Assembly (NCBI RefSeq): GCF_014873755.1
Contig: NZ_JADBEG010000001.1
Span: 3,040,501 to 3,104,500 of the forward strand
Length of the DNA: 64,000 nt
DNA from: Amycolatopsis lexingtonensis
GTDB lineage: Bacteria; Actinomycetota; Actinomycetes; Mycobacteriales; Pseudonocardiaceae
Direction of reading: 5' to 3'
Below, piece after piece: positions 31,717-42,558 of the stretch (the stretch's first letter is position 1; each line of letters begins with the position of its first letter). A program made the translations under genes and the position numbers. The notes below the pieces were generated by a model. That model was not told the DNA's origin. It saw only the letters and a program-made list of their open reading frames with translations, and ran no database searches.

Positions 31717-32529
31717 TCAGCGCGGCAGCAGGGTGGCCGCGTGGTCGGGGACGTAGGTCTGCAGCCGCCGGTCGGGCCGGAAGTAGCCGGTCGGTTGGGG
31801 CCGCGGCGGCAGCGAGACGGCCTGGCGGGGCACCTCGAAGTAGGGAACGCTCGAGAGCAGGTGCGCGATCATGTTGAGCCGGCCGCGCCGCTTCTCCTCG
31901 CTTTCCACCACGTGCCACGGGGATTCGGTGGTGTCGGTGTGCACGAACATGTCGTCCTTCGCCCGCGAGTAGTCCTCCCAGTGCGTCACCGACTGCAGGT
32001 CGATGGTCGAGAGCTTCCAGCGGCGCATGGGATCGTCGATCCGCGCGGAGAACCGGCGTTCCTGCTCGTCGAGGCTGACCGAGAACCAGTACTTGCGGAG
32101 CAGGATGCCGTCGTCGACCAGCAGGCGCTCGAAGATCGGGCACTGCTGGAGGAACCTGCGGTGTTCTTCGGGCGTGCAGAACCCCATCACCCGCTCGACG
32201 CCGGCCCGGTTGTACCAGCTGCGGTCGAACAGCACGATCTCGCCCGCGGCGGGCAGGTGCTCGACGTAGCGCTGGAAGTACCACTGCGTGCGCTCGCGTT
32301 CGGTGGGGCTCGGCAACGCGGCGATGCGCACCACCCGCGGGTTGAGGTGTTCGGTGACGCGCTTGATCGTGCTGCCCTTGCCGGCCGCGTCCCGGCCCTC
32401 GAAGACCACGACCAGGCGAGCCCCCTCGGCCCGTACCCACTCCTGCAGCTTCACCAGCTCGGCCTGCAGGCGCAGCAGTTCGCGCTCGTAGACCGCGCGG
32501 GGGAGCCGCGCCTTCTTCCGTCCGGCCAT
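31717..32529 (-). CDS. ppk2: Polyphosphate kinase 2 (class I PPK2)
   Basis: 270 residues. Walker A GRDAAGKGST (45-54), PRVVRIAALPSPTERERTQWYFQRY region, and lid/Walker B DRSWYNRAGVE near 105-115 are diagnostic. Transfers phosphate between polyphosphate and nucleoside diphosphates, giving ATP or GTP from polyphosphate when respiration stops. Divergent from the nitroreductase at 32735 across a DevR-like box. Confidence 0.94.
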   Translation of the reverse strand: MAGRKKARLPRAVYERELLRLQAELVKLQEWVRAEGARLVVVFEGRDAAGKGSTIKRVTEHLNPRVVRIAALPSPTERERTQWYFQRYVEHLPAAGEIVLFDRSWYNRAGVERVMGFCTPEEHRRFLQQCPIFERLLVDDGILLRKYWFSVSLDEQERRFSARIDDPMRRWKLSTIDLQSVTHWEDYSRAKDDMFVHTDTTESPWHVVESEEKRRGRLNMIAHLLSSVPYFEVPRQAVSLPPRPQPTGYFRPDRRLQTYVPDHAATLLPR

Positions 32530-32587
32530 GCCCCGACACTACGAATCCGGGACCCGCCCGTGCTGCGGCCGGACGTCGGCGGAGCGG

Positions 32588-32601
32588 GGGTCTTTGGTCC
32601 T
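32588..32601. promoter_or_regulatory. DevR-like box between ppk2 and nitroreductase
   Basis: GGGTCTTTGGTCCT matches 11 of 14 positions. The site 22 bp to the left (32566-32579) gives only 7 of 14. GGGTCGAAGGGCCT at 32621-32634 (9 of 14) could be a second site at 33 bp spacing. The region 32530-32734 holds no gene. Confidence 0.58.
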
Positions 32602-32734
32602 TCGGTCCGGGGTGCCGCGAGGGTCGAAGGGCCTCGGCCGCGGCCCCTCGGTGTGCCCGGCCCGGAGGCCTTCGGCCCTGGGTACCGCGGCCCCGGCCGG
32701 GAGAGCATGGCGGCACGCGACCCGAGGAGGAGCG

Positions 32735-33751
32735 ATGGACCACACGATGCCCGACGCGTACACCGTGAGGGCGGCTGTCGCGCTCGCGGTGCGTGCCCCT
32801 TCGGTGCACAATTCCCAGCCGTGGCAATGGCACGTCGGCGGCCGCACGGTCGAGTTGCGGGCCGACCCGCGCCGCCGGCTGCGGCACGCCGACCCCGACG
32901 GCCGCGACCTGCTGGTCAGCTGCGGGTGCGCGCTGCACCACTTCACGGTCGCCGCCGCGGCGATGGGGTGGGCCGCCCAGGTCGACCGGCTGCCCGAACC
33001 CGGCGTGCTGGCCCGCATCGACCTCGTGCCCCACGACACGCGCGACGGCGACATCGCCCTCGCCGCGGCCATCCCCCGGCGCCGCTCGGACCGCCGCCGC
33101 TTCGCCGAGCGCCCGTTGCTCGTCCGTGACGAGGTTTTCCTGCAGAAGAGCGCGGCCGACCAGGGTGCGGAGCTGCGGATCGTCACCGAGGCCCCGCACC
33201 GGTCGGCCCTCACCAACGCGGCCGAGGAGGCAGGCTGGGTGCACCGGGCCGACCCGGACTACGAGATCGAACTCGCGGCGTGGAGCGGCCGCGGCTACGC
33301 GACGGACGGCGTCCCCGCCCGGAACGCCGTCCCCGCCACCGTTCTGTCGCACGAACTGCGGGTCCGCGCCTTCGCCGGCGCCCAGTTGCCGGACACGGGC
33401 GAGCACGACGGCGCGGTCCTCACGGTGTTGGACACCGCGGGCGACACCGCTCTCGACCGCCTTCGCGCCGGTGAAGCCGCCAGCGCGGTCCTGCTGACCG
33501 CGACCCGGCTGAACCTGGCCTCGTGCGTGTACACCGAGCCGCTGGAGCTCACCAGCACCCGCGGCCTGATCCGCGACTGCGTCCTCGGCGGACGGCGCGA
33601 GCCCCAGCTCGTCATCCGCGTCGGGTACGCACCGGAGCACGCGGCCCCGCTCCCGGCGACCCCGCGCCGCCCGATCGGCGAGGTCCTCGGACCGCTCCCC
33701 CACCCGTACGGCATGGGGTTGCCGATCCCGGAGCAGCTGCGCGGCCGTTGA
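32735..33751 (+). CDS. Acg-family FMN nitroreductase-like protein
   Basis: 338 residues. APSVHNSQPWQW (about 20-31), LLVSCGCALHHF, AIPRRRSDRRRF, and near the C-terminus RAGEAASAVLLTATRLNLASC then REPQLVIRVGY. ATG 32735 follows CGAGGAGGAGCG. The frame is open upstream to 32528 but that stretch is promoter. Same family as 1-677 and 8887. Confidence 0.9.
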   Translation: MDHTMPDAYTVRAAVALAVRAPSVHNSQPWQWHVGGRTVELRADPRRRLRHADPDGRDLLVSCGCALHHFTVAAAAMGWAAQVDRLPEPGVLARIDLVPHDTRDGDIALAAAIPRRRSDRRRFAERPLLVRDEVFLQKSAADQGAELRIVTEAPHRSALTNAAEEAGWVHRADPDYEIELAAWSGRGYATDGVPARNAVPATVLSHELRVRAFAGAQLPDTGEHDGAVLTVLDTAGDTALDRLRAGEAASAVLLTATRLNLASCVYTEPLELTSTRGLIRDCVLGGRREPQLVIRVGYAPEHAAPLPATPRRPIGEVLGPLPHPYGMGLPIPEQLRGR

Positions 33752-33872
33752 CCGCGCGGGCGGTTCCTACGTCGGAAACCGGTTGTGATCAAACGCTTCC
33801 CGGTGATCTGCTCAGGCCGACGGCCTGCGCGTTCGCGCGGCGCCGGGGCCTCGAAGAGAAAGAGCAGATCGC

Positions 33873-34112
33873 ATGAGCGAAAAGGACCGGCACGTCGTGC
33901 CGAACCCATCTGGTGGCTGGGACGTCGTCAAGCCGGGAGCGAGCCGGGCGAGCGCGCACACCGATACCCAGGCGCAGGCGACGTCTCGAGCTCGGGACAT
34001 CACCGCGAACACGGGCGGGGAAACCGTGGTGCACGGCCGTGACGGCCGGATCCGGCAGAAGGACACCTCCCCGAAGGGGCACGACCCGACCCCGCCGCGT
34101 GACAAGCACTGA
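33873..34112 (+). CDS. DUF2188 protein
   Basis: 79 residues: HVVPNPSGGWDVVKPGASRAS, TQAQATSRARDITANTGGE and HGRDGRIRQKDTSP are the standard DUF2188 pattern. Small, basic, cytosolic; function unknown. GAGAAAGAGCAGATCGC precedes ATG 33873. The 121-bp gap before it (33752-33872) has no DevR-like box that I can see. Confidence 0.87.
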   Translation: MSEKDRHVVPNPSGGWDVVKPGASRASAHTDTQAQATSRARDITANTGGETVVHGRDGRIRQKDTSPKGHDPTPPRDKH

Positions 34113-34120
34113 CCGCCAAC

Positions 34121-34162
34121 GCGAGAAGGCCTCCACCCGAGTCCGGGTGGAGGCCTTCTCGC
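34121..34162. terminator. Bidirectional terminator hairpin
   Basis: A perfect 19-bp stem (34121-34139 with 34144-34162) and a 4-base loop AGTC, between the convergent DUF2188 and CBS genes. The stem contains GAAGGCCTCC, also found in the hairpin at 44193. Confidence 0.82.
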
Positions 34163-34172
34163 ATCAGGCCGC

Positions 34173-34802
34173 TCAGGCCACGTCGTTCCACACGTAGTCG
34201 AGGCGGTTGCGCACCTCCACCACCCCGGACAGCTCCTGGATCAGCCGCGTCACCGGGTCGATGTCGCTGCGCCGTTCGACGCGTCCCACGACCGTCACGA
34301 CGCCGGCGCGCACCTCGACGCGGACGCGGTCCGGGCCGAGGTTGAGGCGCTCGCGCAGCACCTGGTCGCGCACCTCGCGCTCGAGGTCCGCGTCGCCGCG
34401 GGTGTAGACGCGCACCAGGTCGCGGCGGGACAGCACGCCCGCGACCTTCCCGTTGCGCAGCACGAACAACCGCCGGACGCCGGTGCGCGCGAACTTCGCC
34501 GCGGCGGCCGGGAGGGACTCTTCCACGTCGATCGTGACCGGCGGGCTGGTCATCAGGTCCTTCGCGGTGCAGGCGGTCGCCTTCCGGGCCAGCCGGCGGT
34601 CCCGCCAGCGGGGCTTCGGGCTGTCCCACAGGTGCGGCAGCAGGTCGGCCTCGGAGACGACGCCGACGAGCGCGCCCCTCTTGTCGAGGACACCGACCGC
34701 GCTGATCCCGTTTCCGGTGAGCAGCTCGGCGATGTCCTTGAACGGCGTCTGCTGGGAGACGGTGATCGGATCGGCGGTCATCACCGCGGCTACCGTGGTC
34801 AT
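34173..34802 (-). CDS. CBS-pair and BON domain protein
   Basis: 209 residues. CBS motifs about 1-60 (AAVMTADPITVSQQTPFKDI) and 80-138 (DLMTSPPVTIDVEESL); BON about 142-205 (REVRDQVLRERLNL, VRAGVVTVVGRVERRSDI). Third of the three paralogues. ATG 34802 preceded by AAGGAGTCCTGCC. Follows the USP gene by 18 bp. Confidence 0.9.
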   Translation of the reverse strand: MTTVAAVMTADPITVSQQTPFKDIAELLTGNGISAVGVLDKRGALVGVVSEADLLPHLWDSPKPRWRDRRLARKATACTAKDLMTSPPVTIDVEESLPAAAAKFARTGVRRLFVLRNGKVAGVLSRRDLVRVYTRGDADLEREVRDQVLRERLNLGPDRVRVEVRAGVVTVVGRVERRSDIDPVTRLIQELSGVVEVRNRLDYVWNDVA

Positions 34803-34820
34803 GGCAGGACTCCTTGTGGT

Positions 34821-35702
34821 TCAGGCGTTTTCGGTGCGGACGACCATCACCGGGCACGCCGCGTGGTGGATCAGTGCCTGGCTCGTCGAGCCGAGGACGA
34901 GACCGCCGAAGCCACCGCGGCCCCGGCTGCCGACGACGACGAGCTGCGCGCCGTGGCTGGCCGAAAGCAGGCGGGAACGGGGCTTGTCGTGCTCGACCCG
35001 GCGCTCGACGGCGACGTCGGGGTACTTCTCCTGCCAGCCGGCGAGCCGCTGCGCGAGCAGCCGCCGCCCGGAGTCCCGCAGGGATTCACCCTGGAAGGCG
35101 ACGTTGCCGTCGCTGAACAGGCCGGCCGTGTCCCCGTCGTGCCAGGTGTAGAGAGCGATGAGCGGGGCGCTGCGGATCGAGGCCTCCTCGAAGGCCCACG
35201 CGATGGCGGCTTCGCTGAGCGGGCTGCCGTCGGTGCCCACGACCACCGGGCCGTCGACGCTCTCGTTCCCGCGCACGACGACGACCGGGCAGTGCGCCTT
35301 GGCGGCGAGGTCGACGTCGGGCGAACCGCTGAACAGGCCCGCGATCACCCCGACGGGCTCGCCGGTGACGAGCACCCGGGCCCGCCCCGAGACCTCCAGC
35401 AGCGCCGGGACCGGACCGCGGTCACTGGCTTCGGTGGTCACCGCCAGCCCGGGGACGGCGGCTTCCAGCGTCGCCCGCGTCTGCCGCAGCAGCTGGTCGG
35501 CTTCCGCCTCTTTGACGGCGAGCCAGTCCGACGGCGGGTAGACCTTGCCCCCGAACGCGGTGTCTTCGTAGCCGTAGGCGGTGAAGACGAGCAGCGAAGC
35601 GTGGCGGCGGGCCGCTTCCCCGGCCGCCCACAGCGCGGCCGCGGCGGCGCTCTCCGAGCCGTCCACGGCCACCACGACCGGTGGGTTTCCGGTTGCGCTC
35701 AT
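34821..35702 (-). CDS. Universal stress protein, tandem UspA domains
   Basis: 293 residues. Domain 1 begins VVVAVDGSES, but its ATP loop is altered (VLVTGEPVGVIAGLFSGSP), so it may not bind nucleotide; domain 2 ([28 protein letters not shown]) is intact. ATG 35702 with GGAGGGAAACGTC upstream; the longer frame to 35918 crosses the box pair. Leads a USP-CBS operon. Confidence 0.91.
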   Translation of the reverse strand: MSATGNPPVVVAVDGSESAAAAALWAAGEAARRHASLLVFTAYGYEDTAFGGKVYPPSDWLAVKEAEADQLLRQTRATLEAAVPGLAVTTEASDRGPVPALLEVSGRARVLVTGEPVGVIAGLFSGSPDVDLAAKAHCPVVVVRGNESVDGPVVVGTDGSPLSEAAIAWAFEEASIRSAPLIALYTWHDGDTAGLFSDGNVAFQGESLRDSGRRLLAQRLAGWQEKYPDVAVERRVEHDKPRSRLLSASHGAQLVVVGSRGRGGFGGLVLGSTSQALIHHAACPVMVVRTENA

Positions 35703-35766
35703 GACGTTTCCCTCCGGGTTCCAGTTCGTGGACCCGACGGTAGGTCGCTTCCGGGGGCGCAGGCTG

Positions 35767-35802
35767 CGGTCGTTCGTCCCCGCGCCCGGTGACCTTTGGC
35801 CG
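35767..35802. promoter_or_regulatory. Tandem DevR-like boxes, divergent promoter
   Basis: CGGTCGTTCGTCCC (35767-35780, 10 of 14) and GTGACCTTTGGCCG (35789-35802, 9 of 14), starts 22 bp apart. They serve the USP-CBS operon (-) and possibly the membrane protein (+). Confidence 0.62.
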
Positions 35803-35853
35803 CTCCTGGCCCCGGCCCCGGCGAGCATCGTGTACCGCGAGGAGGTGACCGCG

Positions 35854-36201
35854 ATGTACCGCGAATGGCGAGACACCGCGGCGACCGTGCCGGTCCTGGT
35901 CACGATCGCCCTGTACATCGACTACCTGGCCGACGGGACGGCCCTGTGGGTGCACGGCCCGCGGGCGATGGCCGCCACCGTGCTCGTGCTTGGCCTGACC
36001 GCGGGCGCGCTCGGCGCGCAGGCGTTGACCCGCGCGGCGGGGTGGTTCGGCGTCCCGCTCGGCACGGCCGCGCTGCTGCTCGCGGTCTTCACGTTCGTCA
36101 CCGGCGACGGCACGACGCTCGCCGTGCTGGTCGGGCTGGTCGTGGCGCTGTGGGCCGGGACCACGGTCCGGCACCTGCGCACCCCGGCCGGGCGGCCGTG
36201 A
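35854..36201 (+). CDS. Small four-helix membrane protein
   Basis: 115 residues, MYREWRDTAATVPVLVTIAL. Four hydrophobic segments (about 10-26, 36-55, 66-85, 89-106) and an Arg-rich end. ATG 35854 has GGAGGTGACC upstream. I do not recognise the family. Convergent with the alcohol dehydrogenase gene, 20 bp apart. Confidence 0.7.
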   Translation: MYREWRDTAATVPVLVTIALYIDYLADGTALWVHGPRAMAATVLVLGLTAGALGAQALTRAAGWFGVPLGTAALLLAVFTFVTGDGTTLAVLVGLVVALWAGTTVRHLRTPAGRP

Positions 36202-36221
36202 CCGTCCGGCTGGTGTCCGGG

Positions 36222-37241
36222 TCAGCCGGCCCGCAGCACCGCCGCGCCGTTCACCCGGTCGGCAGCCAGGTCCGTCAGCGCCTGATCCGCTTCGGCCAGT
36301 GCGTAGGGCACCGTGCTGACGCTCAGGTGGTGCGTCCCGGCGAAGTCCAGGAACTCCCGTGCGTCGGCTCGCGTGTTCGCCGTGACGCTGCGCACCTGAC
36401 GCTCCTGGAACAGGTGCTGCTGGTAGTTCAGCGGCGGCACGTCGGACAGGTGGATGCCCGCGATGGCCAGCGTTCCGCCGCGGTCGAGGGCTTCGAGCGC
36501 CGGGAGCACCAGCTCGCCGGCGGGAGCGAAGAGGATCGCCGAGTCCAGGGGCTCCGGCGCTGGGTCGGCGGCGTCGCCGGCTGACGCGGCGCCCAGTGCC
36601 AGGGCGAGCTCACGCGCCTCCGCGCTGCGCGTCATGACGTGCACGGTGGCGCCGCGGGCGAGGGCGACCTGGGCGGTCAGGTGCGCGCTGCCGCCGAAGC
36701 CGTAGATGCCGAGCCGCCCCTTTTCCGGTACCTCGGCCCGGGTGAGCGCGTGGTACCCGATCAGCCCGGCGCACAGCAGCGGCGCCAGCTCGTCGTCGGA
36801 GTAGCCGTCGGGCAGCGGCAGCGCGTACGCCGCCGGGACGACGGCGAATTCGGCGTACCCGCCGTCGGCGTCCCACCCGGTGTAGCGAGACTCCGGGCAC
36901 AGGTTCTCCCGCCCGCGCAGGCAGTACCGGCACCGGCCGCAGGTGCCGCGCAGCCACGCGATCCCCACCCGGTCCCCGGTGCCGAAGCCCGTGACGCCGT
37001 CGCCGAGCCCGACGACCTCGCCGACGGCCTCGTGCCCCGGCGTCACCCCGGGCCGGTGCACCGGCAGGTCGCCTTCCGCGACGTGCAGGTCCGTCCGGCA
37101 CACCCCGCAGACGAGCACCCGCACCAGCAGCTCACCGGCGGCGGGCCGCGGCACGGGCACACGGGACCACTCGAGCGGCCGGGTAGCCATCGGGCCGGGC
37201 CGGGTGACGTGCCAGGCCCGCATCGTCGTCGGCAGGTTCAC
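36222..37241 (-). CDS. Zinc-dependent alcohol dehydrogenase
   Basis: 339 residues from GTG 37241 (GAGGAG seven bases upstream). Catalytic zinc ligands Cys48 (GVCRTDLH) and His70/Glu71 (PGHEAVG); structural zinc Cys101, 104, 107 and 115 ([15 protein letters not shown]); cofactor loop [10 protein letters not shown]. Could re-oxidise NAD(P)H by reducing acetaldehyde or other aldehydes to alcohol during fermentation; the actual substrate is unknown. Divergent from ftsH. In-frame continuation far upstream is an artefact of high GC. Confidence 0.92.
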   Translation of the reverse strand: MNLPTTMRAWHVTRPGPMATRPLEWSRVPVPRPAAGELLVRVLVCGVCRTDLHVAEGDLPVHRPGVTPGHEAVGEVVGLGDGVTGFGTGDRVGIAWLRGTCGRCRYCLRGRENLCPESRYTGWDADGGYAEFAVVPAAYALPLPDGYSDDELAPLLCAGLIGYHALTRAEVPEKGRLGIYGFGGSAHLTAQVALARGATVHVMTRSAEARELALALGAASAGDAADPAPEPLDSAILFAPAGELVLPALEALDRGGTLAIAGIHLSDVPPLNYQQHLFQERQVRSVTANTRADAREFLDFAGTHHLSVSTVPYALAEADQALTDLAADRVNGAAVLRAG

Positions 37242-37306
37242 GGGCGGTCTCCTCGGGTCTCGGGCGCACTTCGGGCCAGGATGCCGCCACCGACCGCGCG
37301 CCGCGA

Positions 37307-37342
37307 CCTTCCGTGGTCCTCGCGGTCGAGGACGTTCGGCCC
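37307..37342. promoter_or_regulatory. DevR-like box pair between adh and ftsH
   Basis: AGGACGTTCGGCCC (37329-37342) matches 10 of 14. The partner 22 bp to the left (37307-37320) matches only 6 of 14 but keeps a GTCC half-site. Confidence 0.5.
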
Positions 37343-37409
37343 TTCTTGCCGGTCCGGCGCGGCCGGGAAGGTGGGCGGAACGGACCAGCAGCGACCCCAG
37401 GAGCACATC

Positions 37410-39329
<1,920 letters not shown>

Positions 39330-40994
39330 GCCGCCACCGCCGTCGGCAGCGTCGGGAAGATCCGCTCCTCCCCCACCTTCGCCACCAGCCCCGCCGCCAC
39401 CAGGTCGTCGCGCAGGTCCTGCTTCACCCGCGCCATCGCGAACACGATGCCGCGCCGGCCGAACTCCTCGCGCAGCCGGTCGAGGGCGTCGGCCGCGGTC
39501 ACGTCCAGTTCGACGTTCGCCTCCGCGTTCAGCACGAACCACCGCGTCCCGGCGGCCGCCGCCGCCAGGGCGCGGCGGCGGAAGTCCTCCGCGTTCGCGA
39601 AGCACAGGGGCGCGTCGTAGCGGTACACGACCAGGCCCGGTTCGGTCGTCGCCGCCGGGTAGTCGTCGACGTCGTGCATGCCGGCCAGGCCCGGCACCGT
39701 CCCGAGGATCCCGTCGTGCGGGCGGGCGATCCGGCGCAGCAGGTCCAAAATGGACAGCCCGACCGCGGCCAGCACGCCGTAGAGGACGCCGAGCCCGAGC
39801 ACCCCGGCCGTGGTCAGCAGGGCCAGCACGAGCTCGCTGCGGCGGAACCGGGCGAACCGCCGCAGCTCGCGCAGGTCGACCAGGTGCACCGCCGCGAAGA
39901 CGACCAGCGCGCCGAGCGCCGCCTTCGGGAACGCCGCCAGCAAGGGGCGGGCGAAGAGCACGGTGAGCGCGACCGTGCCCAGCGCGACCAGTGAATGCAG
40001 CTGGGTCCGGCCGCCGACCGCGGCGCCCAGCGCGGTCCGGCTGCCGCTGCTGCTGACCGGGAAGCCGTGCAGCAGCCCGGCCGCCACGTTCGCCGCCGCG
40101 AGCGCGCGCAGTTCCTGGTCCGCGTCGATCTCCTCGCCGCGGCGGGCCGCGAACGCCCGGGCCGTCAGCACGTTGTCGGAGAACCCGACGATCGCGATCC
40201 CGACCGCGGGCAGCACGAGCTGCCCGACGTCGGCCGCGGCGACACCGGAGCCCGCCGGCGGCAGGCCGGCGGGCAGGGCCCCCACGACGTCGACGCCCGT
40301 GAGCCCGGACGCGACCACCGTCGCCACGGCCATCGCGACGAGCGGCCCCGGTGCCCAGGGCGCGAGCCGTTCCAGCAGGAGGAGCAGGGCCAGCACGCCC
40401 GCGGCCAGCCCCACCGCGGGCCAGTGGACGTGCCCGAGCCGGGCGAAGAAGGAGCCGACCTCGGCCCCGAACTCCCCGCCGTCGACCGGCACGCCGGTGA
40501 CCTTCCCGAGCTGCCCCGCGATCATGAGCACGGCGACGCCGGCCATGTACCCGGTGAGCACCGGCTTGGACAGCAGCTCGGCGAGCACCCCGAGCCGGGC
40601 CAGCCCGGCCACCAGGCACAGGCAGCCGACCATGATCGCGAGCACCGCCGCCAGCGCCGCGTAGTGCCCGGGATCCCCCGCGGCGAGCGGCATCAGGACG
40701 GCCGCCGTCATCAAGGCGGTCGTCGACTCCGGTCCGACCGACAGCAGCCGCGACGAACCCAGCAGCGCGTACACCGCCAGCGGGCCGAACGCCGCCCACA
40801 GCCCGGCGACCGGCGGCAGGCCGGCGACTTCCGCGTACGCCATCACCTGCGGCACGAGGTAGGCGGCGACCGTGACCCCGGCGACGACGTCCCCGCGCAG
40901 CCACGCGCGGCGGTAGTGGCGCAGGCGGGCGAGTCCGGGCAGCACGGCGGAAACGTTCACGCCGTCGAGGATGCGGGCCGCGGGGACCCCGGTG

Positions 40995-41036
40995 CTGCGG
41001 CCGGAAGTCCCGCCGCCGGGTGACTTCCGGCCGCAG
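40995..41036. promoter_or_regulatory. Perfect inverted repeat that coincides with two DevR-like boxes
   Basis: A 15-bp perfect repeat (CTGCGGCCGGAAGTC at 40995-41009 with its complement at 41022-41036). Within it, CGGCCGGAAGTCCC (40998-41011, 10 of 14) and GTGACTTCCGGCCG (41020-41033, 9 of 14) are two candidate DevR boxes 22 bp apart, in mirror arrangement. Lies between sulP (-) and the USP (+). Confidence 0.6.
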
Positions 41037-41094
41037 CCCGGCCGCGGGCCGCCGCCCTACCCTCGGGGCCCGACACCCGTGATCAGGAGCTGTC

Positions 41095-41970
41095 ATGACG
41101 ATGACTCACGAACCGATCGTCACCGGAGTGGACGGTTCGGGCGAGGCGCTCGACGCCGTCCGCTGGGCCGGGCGCACCGCCCGGCAGCACGACGTCCCGT
41201 TGGAGATCGTGCACGCCCTCGACTTCTCGGCGCTGCTCGCCGGCGGCGTCGTCCCGCCGCCCGAGGAGATGAAGGACGTCCTGCGCGCGCACGGGCGGCG
41301 CTTCCTGCGCGCGGCGCGGGAGATCGCCGAAGCGCAGGGCGCACCCGCCGTCACCACCCGGCTGGACCCCGACCGCGCCGCCCAAGCCCTCATCGAAGCC
41401 TCGCGGAAGGCCTCGCTCGTCGTGGTCGGCTCGGGCGGGCGCGGCCGGCTCACCGGGCTCCTCGCCGGCTCGGTCGCCTCCGCCGTCGGCGCGCACGCGT
41501 GCTCCGATGTGGTGGTGGTCCGCGGCGACTCCTGGGACGAGCCCGGTGCCGAAGACCGGCCGGTCGTCGCCGGCATCGACGGCAGCGAACCGAGCGGCCG
41601 GATCCTGGCGACGGCGGTGGCCGAGGCCAAGGCACGGCGGACCCGCCTGGTCGTCGTGCACGCGTCGGCCGACGACCCGCCCCGGCCGGAAGCCGAACCG
41701 CACCTGGATCCGAAGGCGGTCACCGAGGCCGGAACCCGGCTGCTCACCGGCTTGACCGGGGAGCACGACGACGGCGGTGTCCGCATCGAACGGGTCGTGG
41801 TCCGCGGCCACCCCCGCCGCGAGCTGATCGAACGGAGCGCGACCGCGCAACTCGTCGTGCTGGGCGACCGGGGCCGTGGCGGCTTCCCCGGCATGCTGCT
41901 GGGCTCGACCGGCCAGGCCCTGCTGCACAACGCGGTCTGCCCGGTGTACCTCGTGCGCACCGCCACCTGA
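41095..41970 (+). CDS. Universal stress protein, tandem UspA domains
   Basis: 291 residues. Domain starts [12 protein letters not shown] and [14 protein letters not shown] loops [19 protein letters not shown] and [21 protein letters not shown] 41095 after CAGGAGCTGTC. It is about 140 bp upstream of the Zn-ribbon gene, which has its own box pair. Confidence 0.92.
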   Translation: MTMTHEPIVTGVDGSGEALDAVRWAGRTARQHDVPLEIVHALDFSALLAGGVVPPPEEMKDVLRAHGRRFLRAAREIAEAQGAPAVTTRLDPDRAAQALIEASRKASLVVVGSGGRGRLTGLLAGSVASAVGAHACSDVVVVRGDSWDEPGAEDRPVVAGIDGSEPSGRILATAVAEAKARRTRLVVVHASADDPPRPEAEPHLDPKAVTEAGTRLLTGLTGEHDDGGVRIERVVVRGHPRRELIERSATAQLVVLGDRGRGGFPGMLLGSTGQALLHNAVCPVYLVRTAT

Positions 41971-41972
41971 CG

Positions 41973-42008
41973 GGACCGAAAGTCCTCCCGCGGATGGGCC
42001 TTCGCCCC
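41973..42008. promoter_or_regulatory. Tandem DevR-like boxes upstream of the Zn-ribbon/CorA operon
   Basis: GGACCGAAAGTCCT (41973-41986, 10 of 14; also readable as GGGAC-5-GTCCT) and TGGGCCTTCGCCCC (41995-42008, 9 of 14), starts 22 bp apart. They begin 2 bp after the USP stop and lie about 105-140 bp before the next ATG. Confidence 0.6.
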
Positions 42009-42110
42009 ACCGGAACCGGGGCCACCGGGCCCCGGGAACCGGGGCGGTCCGGCCCTCGTCGCCCGGCCCCGCCCGGCGGAGGCTGGAGCACGACGAAAGC
42101 GAGGCACCCC

Positions 42111-42551
42111 ATGGACACCCAGCCCGGATCCGCCCCGGCGACCACCGCCGAGCCGACGTCCCTACGCCGCAACCGCCGCGACCGCCTCGCCCTGCGGCCC
42201 GCCGACTTCGTCGACCCGCGCTACGCCGACGTCGCCGACCAGCGGCTGGCACGCTCGCTGACCGCGGAGGACCGGTCCGAAGAGGACGGTCTGGACCCGC
42301 TCGACCGCGTCACCTGCCGCACCCACCGGCGCTGGCTCCACGACTGCGTCGCCTCCCCGCTGCACGTCGTCGTCATCACCGGCACCCGCTGGTGCCGCAG
42401 CTGCGAACGCGCGCTGAACGTCGCGATCGACCAGCTGGCCGGCGACGTCTCCGTCCACTGCCCGTCCTGCGGCGAACCGCCGTCGACGCGGGCCACCCGT
42501 CAGCTGGTCCGCGCCTGCCGCGCCAGCCTGGCCACGGCGTACGACCGCTGA
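42111..42551 (+). CDS. Zinc-ribbon-like hypothetical protein
   Basis: 146 residues. The N-terminal half is polar. The C-terminal half has Cys69, Cys79, then WCRSC (Cys95, Cys98) and HCPSC (Cys117, Cys120), a spacing that fits a zinc ribbon. I do not recognise the family. ATG 42111 lies downstream of GAGGCACCCC. It precedes the CorA-like gene by 7 bp, so a role in metal handling is possible but inferred only from position. Confidence 0.62.
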   Translation: MDTQPGSAPATTAEPTSLRRNRRDRLALRPADFVDPRYADVADQRLARSLTAEDRSEEDGLDPLDRVTCRTHRRWLHDCVASPLHVVVITGTRWCRSCERALNVAIDQLAGDVSVHCPSCGEPPSTRATRQLVRACRASLATAYDR

Positions 42552-42558
42552 GCCGGCG

